From Camillea tinctor (lineage: Eukaryota > Ascomycota > Sordariomycetes > Xylariales > Xylariaceae): a DNA stretch of 64,000 bases. The position numbers and the translations under genes were made by a program. Positions 36,103 through 48,692 of the stretch are shown in pieces; within the stretch, counting starts at the first letter, position 1; each line of letters starts with the position of its first letter. The notes beneath the pieces were generated by a model. The model was not told the origin of the DNA. It searched no databases and worked only from the letters and a program-made list of their open reading frames with translations. The stretch covers positions 1,599,664-1,663,663 of the forward strand of contig MU394051.1 in NCBI GenBank assembly GCA_022578605.1. The letters are read 5' to 3'.

Positions 36103-39100
36103 ATGGCCGACTCTCGAGTTCCCTCCTCATCCTCACGTAGGGCGAGGTCTGGCGACGATGTTGTTGGTCAGTTTATTATTGGTTCAGAGATAGGCAAAGG
36201 TAGTTTTGCCCAAGTTTATATGGGCAAGCATAAGGTAAGAGAGCTTCCTCTTCTCTTAGGAACCAGCAACACCATGTACCAAAAAAAAAAAGCTGTTGGC
36301 TTTTTATTCATCCTGCTATCTACTCCCCATAGCTATTGATTTATACGTTTATTATTTTTATTTCTCTTGAAAAAAAAGAAAAAAGAAAAAGAAACCATGG
36401 GTTCTCTTATGTCTGCACATCATGTAGTGCATCCCCTCCCCATTTCCTACTATCGAGTCATCCTCTGGAGCTCGTAGCTTGGACTAACGGCGTGAAGGTA
36501 TCTGGTGCTGCAGTCGCTATTAAATCCGTCGAGCTTGCCCGATTAAACAAGAAATTGAAAGTGAACCTCTATAGCGAAATACAGATACTCAAGAGACTCC
36601 GACACCCCCATATCGTTGCCCTCCATGACTGTGTCGAGTCCTCCACCCACATCAACCTGATGATGGAATACTGTGAGCTAGGTGACTTGTCCCTCTTCAT
36701 AAAGAAGAGGGACAAGCTCATAACTCACCCCGCGACCTGCGACATGGCCCGAAAATATCCTAGCGTCCCTGGTGCCGGCCTTCACGAAGTTGTCATCCGT
36801 CATTTCCTCCAACAGCTCGCCAGTGCTTTGCAGTTCCTACGAGAAGGAAACTTTGTTCATCGAGATATCAAGCCGCAGAATCTCCTCCTCCTTCCATCTC
36901 TGTCGTATCGAGAGACGAGTAAAGATAGCCGACCGATCCTCAGCGCAAGCCATGATTCTTTAATACCTGCCGTCGGATTGCCGTCGCTACCCATGTTGAA
37001 ACTGGCCGATTTCGGGTTTGCGCGTGTTCTGCCGTCTACGTCGTTAGCTGAAACCCTCTGCGGCTCTCCTCTTTACATGGCTCCCGAAATATTACGTTAC
37101 GAGCGATACGACGCAAAGGCGGATCTGTGGTCTGTTGGAACAGTCGCATACGAAATGATATCTGGCAGACCACCGTTCCGAGCTAACAACCATGTCGAGC
37201 TTTTGAGGAAGATTGAGAGCTCAGAAGATATAATCAAGTTCTCTCGGGATTGTCAGGTTACGTCGGACCTCAAGTCGCTTATACGTGCTTTACTGAAGCG
37301 CAACCCGGTTGAGCGAATGAGTTTCGAGAACTTCTTTAACCATCTCGTTATATCGAGCCCAATCCCTGGTCTAGTAGAAGATGACTTACCCAGGGTTCAA
37401 AAACGGCCATCGAAAGAAGTGCGTGCCGTTTCGAAGACCGAGGACCCTCGATTACCTACACGGCAATCATCAACCCATCGACGATATAGTACCGATCCAA
37501 CGGCCCCGCGTCAAGAAGCTGGGCCATCATCACCACGGGAAAGGCCACTGAGATCGTCTCCTTTGGCTACTACGCCTGAAGATCAACCGGCACAAGGTGT
37601 ATCTCATGTTTCACAGTCACCCCGGGATGATATTGCACCAGGCTTGGGTATCCGGCGGCCGCCACCAGTCCCTTCTAGCCCTGCGCCCCCGCGACCATCC
37701 TTGATCGAGGAACGACGTAGGCGTAACCTGTCTAATGCTTCTCTAAATAAACCACCTCGTGATGAGCCATCGCCGGCCTCTTTAGATATCCAGGATGAGG
37801 CAAATAAAGGAAAAGGCAGGTCTATGCGTGTAGCCGTCGACGAACGGGACAAAACCGCCCAAGATATTGCGTTCGAAAGGGATTATGTTGTGATTGAGAA
37901 GAAGCATGTAGAAGTAAATGCTTTTGCCGACGAACTAGCCGCCAATGGTGCGCAGGCCCAAGCAATGCCACCTGGTTCGGGGCAGGTTGTCCGTCGTGCA
38001 ACGCAGCAAGGAGCCCCAACTTCGACTACGGGGGCGGTCCCTGCTCAGTCATCTGCTCTTCAGGTTGCCCAAGGTAGGTCACGACCAGAGCATCATCGTC
38101 GAGGCTCGCATGATAAGGTGCCCTCTACCAGTCCCTCGTCTGCCACGTCGTTTACCTTGAAGGCTATTCAAGACGCAAGCGTAAGGTTATTCGGCTTCAA
38201 GGTCCCCTCACATATGCTCGGTAAGGGTGCATCACCTCCACACATGTATAATCCGTTCCCCGCATACCCTACACCCTCAACATCCGCCGGCCTCATCACC
38301 GATGGACGCCAGGGTGGTCCAGTTGACGAGGACTTACGCGTTGCTCAATGCATTGAAGACCTTGCTACGAGAAGCGATGTGGTCTGGGGGTTTGCCGAGG
38401 TCAAGTACAAGCAGCTTGTCCCATTAGCGCCGTCCATGGAACAGGGGCTTGGAGGAGCACCTGCTGATAAGATAAGCGCAAATGAAGACGATGGTCTCAC
38501 CCTGGACGCCGTTGTTGTGCTCTCGGAAGAAGCCCTGGTTCTCTACGTGAAGGCGCTCTCGCTCCTCGCCAAATCCATGGACATCGCAAGTATTTGGTGG
38601 GCGCGCAAAGCTAGGGGCGAACCAACCACGACACAGCATGTCATTTCTCGAGACGCTTCTAGTGTTCAGAACATTGTATCAAGGGTCAATTCCGCTGTGC
38701 AGTGGATTCGGAAGCGATTCAACGAAACATTAGAGAAGGCCGAGGTTGTCCGGCTCAAGTTGACGGAAGCTCAAAAGCAATTGCCTGAGGATCACCCAAG
38801 TCATCCTAGCAATAACCAGCTAGAGACTGTCGCGACTAGCACCGGCGCTGAGGGTATCGTTTTGACTCCCGGCCTTAGTGCTGAGAAGTTGATGTACGAG
38901 CGAGCCCTAGAGATGAGTCGCGCGGCCGCTATAAATGAAATCGCAAATGAAGACTTGAGTGGGTGTGAGATTTCATACGTTACCGCCATCCGGATGCTTG
39001 AAGCAGTTCTCGACAACGACGAGGACCTCTCTAAGCGTAGGCTCTCGGGGTCACCCAAGCCGGACCGAGATCTCACTCGAGAAGGAGGCTCGGAGATTAA

Positions 39101-39342
39101 CCAGGACGATCAGCAAGCGGTTCATAAGAGTAAGTGACTGATTGTATATGCATGCATGTTATTGGCTTTCCAATACTAATAATCATGTAGTGATCCAAAT
39201 GATCACTGCAAGGCTTTCTGCCCTCCGAAAGAAAATGCAAATAATTGCCAATGCCTCCAAGGCTCAACAGCAACAACAAAGCCTACTACGAAAACGCAGC
39301 GGCGAAATTGCGCCCCGAAGCGTTCCTACAAGCGCCTCATAA
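36103..39342 (+). CDS. atg1: Atg1 autophagy serine/threonine kinase
   Basis: The initiating kinase of autophagy, acting with Atg13 and Atg17 at the phagophore assembly site. Exons: 36103-36234, 36498-39129 and 39191-39342, giving 971 residues, a usual length for filamentous fungi. Kinase domain: glycine loop [16 protein letters not shown] lysine 53, catalytic loop [13 protein letters not shown] (Asp 167), an Atg1-typical insert after it, DFG at about 215 and [24 protein letters not shown] long Ser/Pro/Arg-rich disordered middle follows. The C-terminal region (about residues 690-971) has the helical [23 protein letters not shown] segment type of the tandem-MIT domain that binds Atg13. The first intron (263 nt) is long and its in-frame ATG at 36336 is not the start. 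It is confirmed by the phase-0 join [11 protein letters not shown]. Confidence 0.96.
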
Positions 39343-42300
39343 AACCCACGAGGCCCCCTCTCACGATGATGACGACACGTATAAGATTGCTATACAGTTT
39401 ATTTGTGCCCCGCGGCTCCTAAAACCTAAGCCGAAAGCCTGGCTCTAATGCCAGTAGCGGCAAAAGATTTGTTTATTATTTCCTTCTCCGTTCCTTTGTT
39501 TATTTCTACATGGGATTCATTATCAGGCGTTCCGGATAGGCTCTCGTCAGGATTACTGCGCCGGTTTGGTGTTCATTTCGTTGTAGTCGCTGCCGGCTAG
39601 CTGGCTTCCTACGATCATTGGAACACGATGAGCTTTGTACCATGGTTACTGTTCTTTTCTTTTCTTTTTGTTTCCTCTTTGCCTCCTTCCTGATTTTAAG
39701 GGAGGTTTCATTTAGCTTCTTTGTAAGTCTTTTCTTGTGCGTATGCTGGAATTATCAGTTTTTTATATGGCAATTGGGAGTCGGGAACGGGATAAATCGC
39801 GCCGTTTTTTACGACTCCTATTATTTTTTACCGCTTCTTTAGCAGCCGATCAACCTCGACTAGGTGGTTAGCACAAAGTTTGATAGCCATGGCTTGTGCA
39901 ATGACCTATACTCCCTTTGAAAGCATATAGACTTTCTTATAGTTCGGGAGAGATCAGTTGCTCTTTTCTATTTTCCGTCCATGTTCCCGGTGTTTACAGG
40001 AGGGTGAAAGGGTTTTCTATCCGGATGGGGCAGATGGCAAGGCTTGGTCGTCAAGGTGTCACAATTTCGGTGTTTTTCTTTTTACTAGGCCACTCCCCAG
40101 TCTTTATTCAATTCTTTTGTGGGTTGTTTTCTCGGCAATTTGGCTGCATCAAGTCCTTGTAGATTGATTGCTTTTTTTTCTACGGGGCCGGGAGGGTAAA
40201 TCAGGACTCTCGTGACTCAAGGACAAGAAGGGGGGGCAACACACGGTCGTCGTCTGTTCGATAAGGGCTAGGATTCTTCTCACTTTAACGAGTCGATTGA
40301 ACCGGCGACTCAAGTTACAATATATACATATTTATACTTTGGTATATGATTTTATCTCTTTTCTCTAGTGTAGTGGTTAACGTATTTCTTTTGGTTATCA
40401 TAAATAAATACCCATCTCTTTTCCGAACTACTGGCTGCCTCAGATCTCTTCTGCTTATGTATGTGTATCTACTATTTACATAGTTCCCACAAATCTCGCA
40501 TCCATTCATATATTATGTGCGGAACGTAGGGTGAACCTGGAAACGTGGTTAAGTTCTGTGTTTAATTTTCTGGGGGTAACTAGAGGTATCCAATAGGCGA
40601 CCATGGCTATTTGTATTGCTGCTGGTAAGATATGTTTTCCCTATTGATGTTAATAGTAGCTGCCAAGAATTGTAGCCTATCTATCATATGTGGGAAGCCT
40701 TGGTAATATTATAGTCGGCATTTACGTACGCTCCTACGAACTATAGGTAGGATACCAAGTTAATACTTAGCGTTCTGAGTGCCGATCGATTTGACACTTT
40801 CCTCCCCTCCTCTCCCCCTTTTACATAATGTGGGGGTTCCGGTCTTTGCAGCTTCTTGGATATGGTGCAATGAGGAAAATAAACAAATAAAACGACCCGT
40901 ATGTAGATAGCATCAGCTTGGGTTTTACTCTGCTTGTCGTCATCGTCATAACTATCGGACCATTTATTCATCACCATCCTCTTCTCGCCACCGTCCCGGC
41001 CGTGCAAAAGGAGTTCGTTACCCAATAACTCACGCTTTGATCCACGAGATACGACGACACGGGTTATGGCCAAATTGGTGACGTGAGGTTTCATGCGAAC
41101 GGGGACACGGGGACCGTCTCCCAAGCTAAGCTAGGGAACCAGAAACAAAAAAGTTGGACAGGAACCTAGCTAGAGCAGCTTTGCTTCCTACATGATTACT
41201 TTCCCGGTCCCATCGACACCAAGGGATTACATAATAGATCGAGAAATTTGATGAGTTGTAGGTGTATCATCAGGTACTCCTATTCTTTTCCTTTTTATTT
41301 ATTCTTATTATACCTAGGCATCCCAAAGCCAAGGGGATAGTGTCAGCGGCTCTCGTTTTGTGGTGGCTGTGTAGGCACTGTACTCACTCACCCACGTACA
41401 TATCTTACCAGCCTATCGACCCTACTGCTACCTCATAAACATAGTCAACCAGTTTCGAGGGTAGCAAAAGCCGGTAAATGGTGGTAGGGGGCCACGAGGC
41501 TGCAGGGTCACGGGGTGGGCTACGGCAGTGATTTAGCTAACGACGATCCCGGCTTTTTAAGACGCGGGCAGCGGGCGGGTGATCAGCAAAAAAGGAAAGG
41601 AGGGGAGTGGTCTTGGGCTATAGTTCAATTCCTATTTTACCTGTTTTCTTTTTTTGTTCTTTCGGGGTTCTTGTCGTTGCTTGTTTTTCTTTGGTTCATT
41701 TATTCTCTTACATACTTACCTAGCTACCTACCTACATACCTCACTTGACGCGACTCTAAGGACCAATCCGACAGCAAAACCCCCTAATACCTGCATACAG
41801 ACCTCACATAATACACCCAATGGAAACACTTGAAAAGGGAAAAAAAAAAAAAAAAAAACCCCTTCATACTTGCCTATCTAACACTAGTAACTCAAAGTGG
41901 GCCTTTTTTATGATTGAGGAGAAGGAGGAGTATGTAGGAGAATTTAAATCCACACAACTTCACACGCTGCATGCAAGGCCGATTTCCCCGTATTCGGTGG
42001 ACGTATAGCAGGCGGTGATGACGATGCGAAGGGATGCCATGTGACCGACTTTCATAGTCAAAATTAGAACAAATAGGCTTAGTATATATGCATGAAGGGA
42101 AAAATGAGGGGAGGTGGGCGTGGGTTAATAGCAACCTAAGCACGACCCTACTCTAGGAAGGGGATGAGGGAAAATGGAAAGAAACAAAATAAATAGGTAG
42201 GGGGAACAGAGACAACAACGATAAGAGACGCGAGAAAGGGGTATTCCGGGGTTAGGAATGCGTAAGTCGAGGTGGTGGATAGACTTTTACATTTAAAGGG

Positions 42301-45300
42301 ACTAACCAGCTCTCTTTATGTAGGACTTGGGTGAGGATACGACAAAGTATCTATCTCTCTCAGATCACACACAATACAAGGTTGTCGTATCACGGATTAA
42401 GAGGCGAGGTAAAAGAGTGAGAAAAAGAAAAAAGAAACGAGAGCACCTAAGACCTAAAAGAGGAACTTAAGATAAGTAAAGATAAACGTCATGGTTTTCG
42501 AAGGGGCGAGGGTATGAATCTAACTTAGAGCGGTCCTAGATAGACTTGAACGGAGAGAGGATAATAGTAAGTTGGCTTAGGTAGATCCGGTAAGACTAGA
42601 CTGGGGGACTAAACTGAACTAAACTCAACTAAACTACTCCGTACTAACCTAGCACCTACTAATTAACCTAGTTGAAATTGATGGATAGACCTGGTATTTA
42701 GTTGTATGCAATGCTAGGTCGTATAGAGTACATCGACATAATATAGTACCTATGAATTATAGAATCTTGAGGGGGGAAGAAACTAACTTGGGAAACGAAA
42801 AGAAAAACCGAAAAAGAAAAGAAATAAAAAATCCAGGAAAGAAAAGAGAAAAAAGACTAAACTAAATCCCGACCCAGGTATCCATATGGTAGGTACTGTA
42901 CCTAACCTCTTTGCTTGAGAAGCTTGGCTGGGATTACGTATTTGGTAGGTATGACGCTGATTTGCAGACGGCGGGGCATAACCGAGAAAAAAAGCTGTGG
43001 AAATAAACTTACCACTTATCACTCACTACCACCAACCGCCTCTTTTTTAAGGTAGAGTACCTAATCGATGGAGCATGGTTAAAAACAAAGTGTGATTATG
43101 GGGAATCTATAGAAGTGGCAATATGTCTGTCAGATGGATGCACTGTGCCGTCATTGTTAATACGCACACACTCCTCCCCCCCCCCTCGAGGACGGTTTTA
43201 GGTCACACTCCCGGAAACACATGCACGCGGGTTACATACTTGAGTTATAGTTGTGTGTAAGTGGGAGCAAATTGGGGACAAAAAATGGGCGAAACTCAAG
43301 GGGAGGAATAAGGAGCTAGGTAGCTCGCTTGGAGTTAATTAATACTACCTAGCCTAGGTATGCTTATGACTACTACATCACAGACCATGAGATCTGGTTC
43401 CGGTGTGGAGGTGGTGGCGGTGGTGGTGGTGTAAGTCAACAAGGCAAGGATAGAAATGGAAGTGAAAGTGAAAGTAAAAGTGCAAAAAAGGCCTAGAGAG
43501 CCTCCTAGCCTGGCAGCCTGGGATATTCGGGAGATCGGTGATGAAATGCACATCGCGTACCTGATGCTAATGCGACTTGGTATAAATATACTCTAGCCGG
43601 AACAATTTAACCTTGTATGTCATACGAGATAGTCTAGAATCTGGGTGAGAGAGTTCTAGGCCTGAGCTACTTGGGTATTGATGCCCCTTTAGTAAGTATA
43701 GGCAGGCTGAAGAGAGGGAAAAAAAAAAGAACATATCCCCCTCGTCCTCCCCCCTCCCCCTCTCCCAGTCGGAACTTTAGGAAGAGAAGGGGAGACGAGA
43801 CGAGACAAGGCCAAGGAAGGCTTTGCTTGTTTCTTCACCTGGCCCTAGCACTGCAACCCTTCAGGATAATATAATCGATCGATATAGCACTAGTATATGT
43901 AGGCAGTACCTGCTTTCCGTCGGCTCCGCGTTCCAGTGATACAACCTCAAAGTCAGGCGACAAGGCTGGGAAGGTGAGAAAATAGGGCACATAAGTAAAA
44001 CTAGGCATGATGTTATGGGAACAGGAGCAAGTGAGAAAGAGAGAGGTGGAAAAGCAAGAAAAAAAAAAAGGTAAGGAGAAGAGCGGGAATGTGACAAGAG
44101 AATATTCTTGGTTCAGGTCAGCCTATTTAGACTTCCAAAAGGTTCGCCAACGACTTGGCATGATACCAGAAATACGAGAGGTCTAAGTTCAGACGAGTAG
44201 GGCAGACAAGCCGTAAATAGAAGCACAGATAACCTTAAAAGAGCAAAGCTAAACCTTATATATATATATAATACTAGGTAACCACATGTATTAACGTTAA
44301 TATGGTGTGGTATGGGTTTGTACTAACATGGCAGACAATGAATGGGGAAATCATGACAATTAGATTATTAGCCCCGAGCAGACAAAGCATCATACATACT
44401 CATACATGCATACCTATATAAATAAATGCCGTACAGAGAGACAGGGCAAGGCAAGAGAAAACATGGCATCATACAATTTGGGCAATTTTGGATGTAAGTC
44501 GAGGAAGGAAACGACTTGTATAAAACTAAAAGGCTGAGAGATAATATAAAGTGGTAAGGTAAAAATAAAAAATAAAAATAAAATCTTGCATGTGGTGTAA
44601 GATAACTAGGGTGTAAGTATAGCACTTGTTTGAAATTGAACCTAACTATGCTCATTTGCGTCACTAAGCGATTTTGGTTAATGAGGAGAGGTGGTTAGAG
44701 AGAGAGGAGAGAGGCAAAGATGGAACAGGAAACATGCAGGAATAATAGAGGACCGCCCACCTACCTCAGTACCCTAGCTACAGTACAGGAGGGACTGTAC
44801 ACCAGCCACATGCAAGCACAAGCGCATTGATACCTTGGTATGTACGTGACCCCAGGTACAGAAGGTACCTGCCTTACTGATTGAGCAAGGATCAGTAGAG
44901 TCCTCTTTCCTACCTAGTCGCAGGTGCATTCGATTTAGGAGGAGGACCACCACCACACACAAGTTTAGTGTTAGCAGGAAAGTGTGAGTGTGGGAGGGCG
45001 TGAGTGTGCTTAATGCTTAATGAGGGACACCACGACCGATCTAACCTACTACACTAACCTACACTATCTAACCTTACTCACTTTTACCTACATACCTAAC
45101 CTACTTACTACCTTAACCTATTAACCACTAACCCACCTTCATTCACTTCAAACATTCTCTCCCACCATCACCACCACCACTACCATAACCACCACAAATC
45201 ACTACGGATCCTCAACTACCTGACCTACCTACCTCTCTGCCTACCTATAACTGCGATTTCCATGACCCTATCTCTATCTCTATCTCTACCTCGTCAACCT

Positions 45301-45785
45301 TGCATCCTTGTGATCGTCTTGAACTCCCGACCACGATCCCTTCCCTTCAATTAACCCAGTCACTGCAGCTCCGTTCGTTAAAAAAAAAGAAAGAAAAAAG
45401 AAACCCCAGACTGAGACACTAAACGACATCCGTCTGACGCCCTATTCCCAAGCCCATTCATTCCTAGGTCGTCCTGCTCATCACTCGTTAATCTCGCTTG
45501 CCCACGTCCGCGTCTGCGCCCACGCCCTCGCCCTCGCCCACGCTTTACCTCTCCTCGCGAGCATTCGATTCATCCCACCCTCGGGCAATCCTCATCCCAC
45601 GCGCACCTGGAGAGATAGCGACGACAAGACGGACTCTTCCATCCCATCCAAACCTGTCCATCAATTAGTAGACAGCCCACCCCTTTTGGTGGATGTTTAG
45701 ATGACCACGGCGCATCCACAATCACGACGCATTCGCATCACCTAATCCATCTTACTGCCGCGGTCTCCCGCGCGTCGTCGACACA
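39343..45785. other. Gene-free 6.4 kb between atg1 and the RhoGAP gene
   Basis: No gene is supportable. The first few hundred bases are T-rich and probably atg1 3' UTR. The remainder holds TACCTA words, A/G tracts (42425-42850, 43700-43730), a (TA)n run near 44256 and a C-rich, CTAC/CCTA-rich leader from about 45040 that is probably the promoter and 5' UTR of the next gene. Confidence 0.55.
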
Positions 45786-45833
45786 ATGACGTCTGCTGTC
45801 ACTCAGTCAAAAGCACCACCACCACAGCAGCAG

Positions 45834-45868
<35 letters not shown>

Positions 45869-48692
45869 GCATCATCATCATCATCACCACCAACAGCAAC
45901 AATCGCAGCCGCAGCCGATCCCAATGAGTCCACCACAGCAGCATTCTCATGCTTCCCATCCTGCGTCACCGCCTACTAAGCGGGACCTGAAGTCGTGGTG
46001 GAAGAGGTTCCAAATGCAAGCAAGGCACCAAGAAACCCAAGGTAAGTTTTTGTGCATATTCCACTTTTTGTTTTTGTCTTACTCTGCTTTGCTATTTTAT
46101 GTTGTGATTTCCCCCTCCATGATATACGTTTATCGCATCTTATCCCTTGTCTATGCAATGGCTGTTTCTTTATCACGTTGCTTTTCCCAATGCGACTGGT
46201 GATTTCATTCATGGAACACCCCTCTCTGCTACGAACAGCTCCCTGCAACAGACGCATTGGTTAGCCCTCAATCCCTGAGCTGCAATTTCTTTTTCTTTCT
46301 CTTTTCTTTTTTTCCCACACTGCCAATATAATCTGAAGCCCCCCTCCCCCCAAACCCGCAAAGTGTTGTAGAGGTCACTATGGCAAAAAGTCCGTCTAGC
46401 TCAATAAGATTTGCTAACATTGCTTCGACAGTTCAACCACGACCACAAGGCATCTTTGGTGTGCCATTGCGACAGAGCATTACCTATGCCAATGTTGCCA
46501 TTTCTCTTGTTGACGAAACTGGCAAAAGCTATATATATGGTTATGTGCCCATTGTAGTAGCAAAATGCGGCGTGTTTCTAAAGGAGAAAGGTGTGTAATG
46601 ACATGGAGGGAGCTTATGGCTCTTGCTGACAAGACTGGTAGCTACGACCGTGGAGGGCATCTTTCGTCTAAGTGGCTCAGAGAAACGTATCAAAGAACTG
46701 AAGATCCAATTTGACTCACCAGATCGCTATGGAAAAGGCCTGGTCTGGGATGGATATACAGTGCACGATGCTGCAAATGTCCTTCGGCGCTACCTCAACG
46801 ACCTTCCGGAACCGGTAGTCCCACTGGACCTATATGAGCAGTTTCGGGATCCCCTAAGAGGCCACACCAAACAAGCAGTCGGCGATGCTGAAGGTACCCA
46901 GCTCGTAGACAACTTTGACGAATCAGATGCCATCAAGAAGTATCAGCAGTTGATTAAGGACCTGCCTCCCCTGAATCGACAGCTACTCCTATACATCCTA
47001 GATCTACTTGCAGTCTTTGCTGCTAAGGCTGATGAAAATCGAATGACAGCTCAGAATCTGGCTGCTATCTTCCAACCTGGAATGCTCTCACATCCACACC
47101 ATGCTATGGCACCCGAGGAATATCGCCTCAACCAGTGTGTTATCATATTCCTGATCGAAAACCAGGACCATTTCTTGATCGGTATGCAGGGCACGGCTAC
47201 AGATGAAAAGACGAAGCAGGAGATTGAAAACGGCACACCCACCATCATAGCTCCCACAACACCCAATCGTAAAAATAGCGTTGTGCGGTCTGCTTCAAAC
47301 GCTAGTGCGGGTGCCGAGAGCGTTAGCAGGGATGGCAAGATACGGAGGAATCGCTCAACATCCTCTAGACACTCGCGCCAGTCGAATGGCGCAGGGCAAT
47401 CTACACCTGGTAGCCCTTCGCTAGTGACGACCCCTACTGGCGGCCTAACGAGGAGCAATACGGTCCCTTCGAAAAAATCTCCACACATCGCCTCTAGTCG
47501 ATTCCAATCACGGCAGAACTCCCCCACCGTTGCAGTTGCACCCGTCCCAGCAAACCCTGCCCTGAACAGCCCCAACCCTGCTGTATTGGCCCCACCTAAG
47601 GTGAATAAGGAGGCGATTCCTCCCGCTGAACGATCTCCGGCTACGTCAAACCACTCTCCCACGGGGACCGGGTCTACTTTGATGCCTGGTCCTCATATTA
47701 CTGCTAGAAGCCAGGAAAGACTGCTAGGGCCTTCAAGTGAAGCAGGGACGCCTACCAAAGAACGTCACCTTCCCGGTCTTTTCCAGAGGTCGCCGATTTC
47801 AGACGAAAGGCGACAGCCGAACAAGTTGCGGAAGAAGCGTCTACCGAGCAGCACGAACCCAAGCGCACAAAGCTCAACCGCCTCATTGCCTCATTCAGGG
47901 GCAGTGTCCCCCACCGCGAACGAGCCTCCGCACTCGCCTGAACAGAAGCCTGTGCACCCCGAATCTGGTCTTTCGGAAAATGGGACCTCTGCGGAAACCC
48001 CATCCGAGCCTACTCCGAGAGCATCTCAGGTGCCCTCGATGAGCACTATTACCGCTAGCCCGGAAACCTACCATAAGGCCCTCAAACCGAAGACATCGCC
48101 ACCGACCTCCTTACATTCATCGTACAATGATGGCTCTGATATGGATCAAGTGGAGGAGATAGCCAATAGTTCCTCCACGGAAAATGTCGACAAAGCGAGG
48201 AAAAACCGATGGCGCATCTCACGCCGCAAGGACGACTTGCCTGCCTTTCCTAGCCAGGCTTTAGGTGTTAACAGCCATGCGGAGGCAAGCAGCTCCACTG
48301 TCGGGAGCGGACAACGGCCACGTAAGAGCTGGACTGGCGACTCATCAGATGTAGCGGCAACACTTGCCGAAAGTGAGGCTGGAAGCAAAGAGAGGGACGA
48401 TTCGAGAGGCCCTTTGGGATGGATTAAGAATAAATACCGGGAGGCCAAAGAGAATGTGGAGCAGAAGCGCACGAAGTCACCCCCAGAGCAAGGACACGGC
48501 TTTCTACCAAACAGAAGTAGAAGCATCGAATTGAAGAGGAGCGCAGAGGAGAAGCGAACGCCTATAATGGCCCCAGTACAAGGACCTTCGCCAATTCCCG
48601 AGACGGAGCCGTTAACAGCCCCGCAAGATATACCGCTTCCAAACTCTCCGCCGCCCGTGAAAACAAAGCACGAAAACCCGCCCATCTCCTAG
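45786..48692 (+). CDS. Sac7-like Rho GTPase-activating protein
   Basis: A RhoGAP that stimulates GTP hydrolysis by Rho1-type GTPases; yeast relatives Sac7 and Bag7 act in actin and cell-wall signalling. Exons: 45786-46041, 46432-46590 and 46642-48692, giving 821 residues. The N-terminus has a homopolymeric Q15-H7-Q4 tract (residues 14-39), then KSWWKRFQMQARHQ, typical of this clade. The RhoGAP domain starts at GIFGVPLRQSI (about residue 92) and holds the arginine finger in GIFRLSGSEKR (Arg 147) and VLRRYLNDLPEPVVPL, LDLLAVFAAKADENRMT and NLAAIFQPG further on. The C-terminal 500 residues are Ser/Pro/Thr-rich and look disordered. The 390-nt first intron ends in a good TGCTAACATTGCTTCGACAG signal. 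The Sac7 clade assignment is from the conserved N-terminal part of the GAP domain; the precise GTPase target is inferred. Confidence 0.9.
45825..45902 (+). repeat. CAG/CAA-CAT repeat coding polyQ-polyH
   Basis: Twenty-six codons encode 15 Gln, 7 His and 4 Gln inside exon 1 of the RhoGAP gene. CAG and CAA are mixed, which normally limits slippage. The tract is likely variable between strains. Confidence 0.9.

Noticed and set aside
36336..36497. Alternative Atg1 start inside the first intron
   Set aside because: The upstream exon encodes the glycine loop of the kinase and joins in phase; starting here would remove it.
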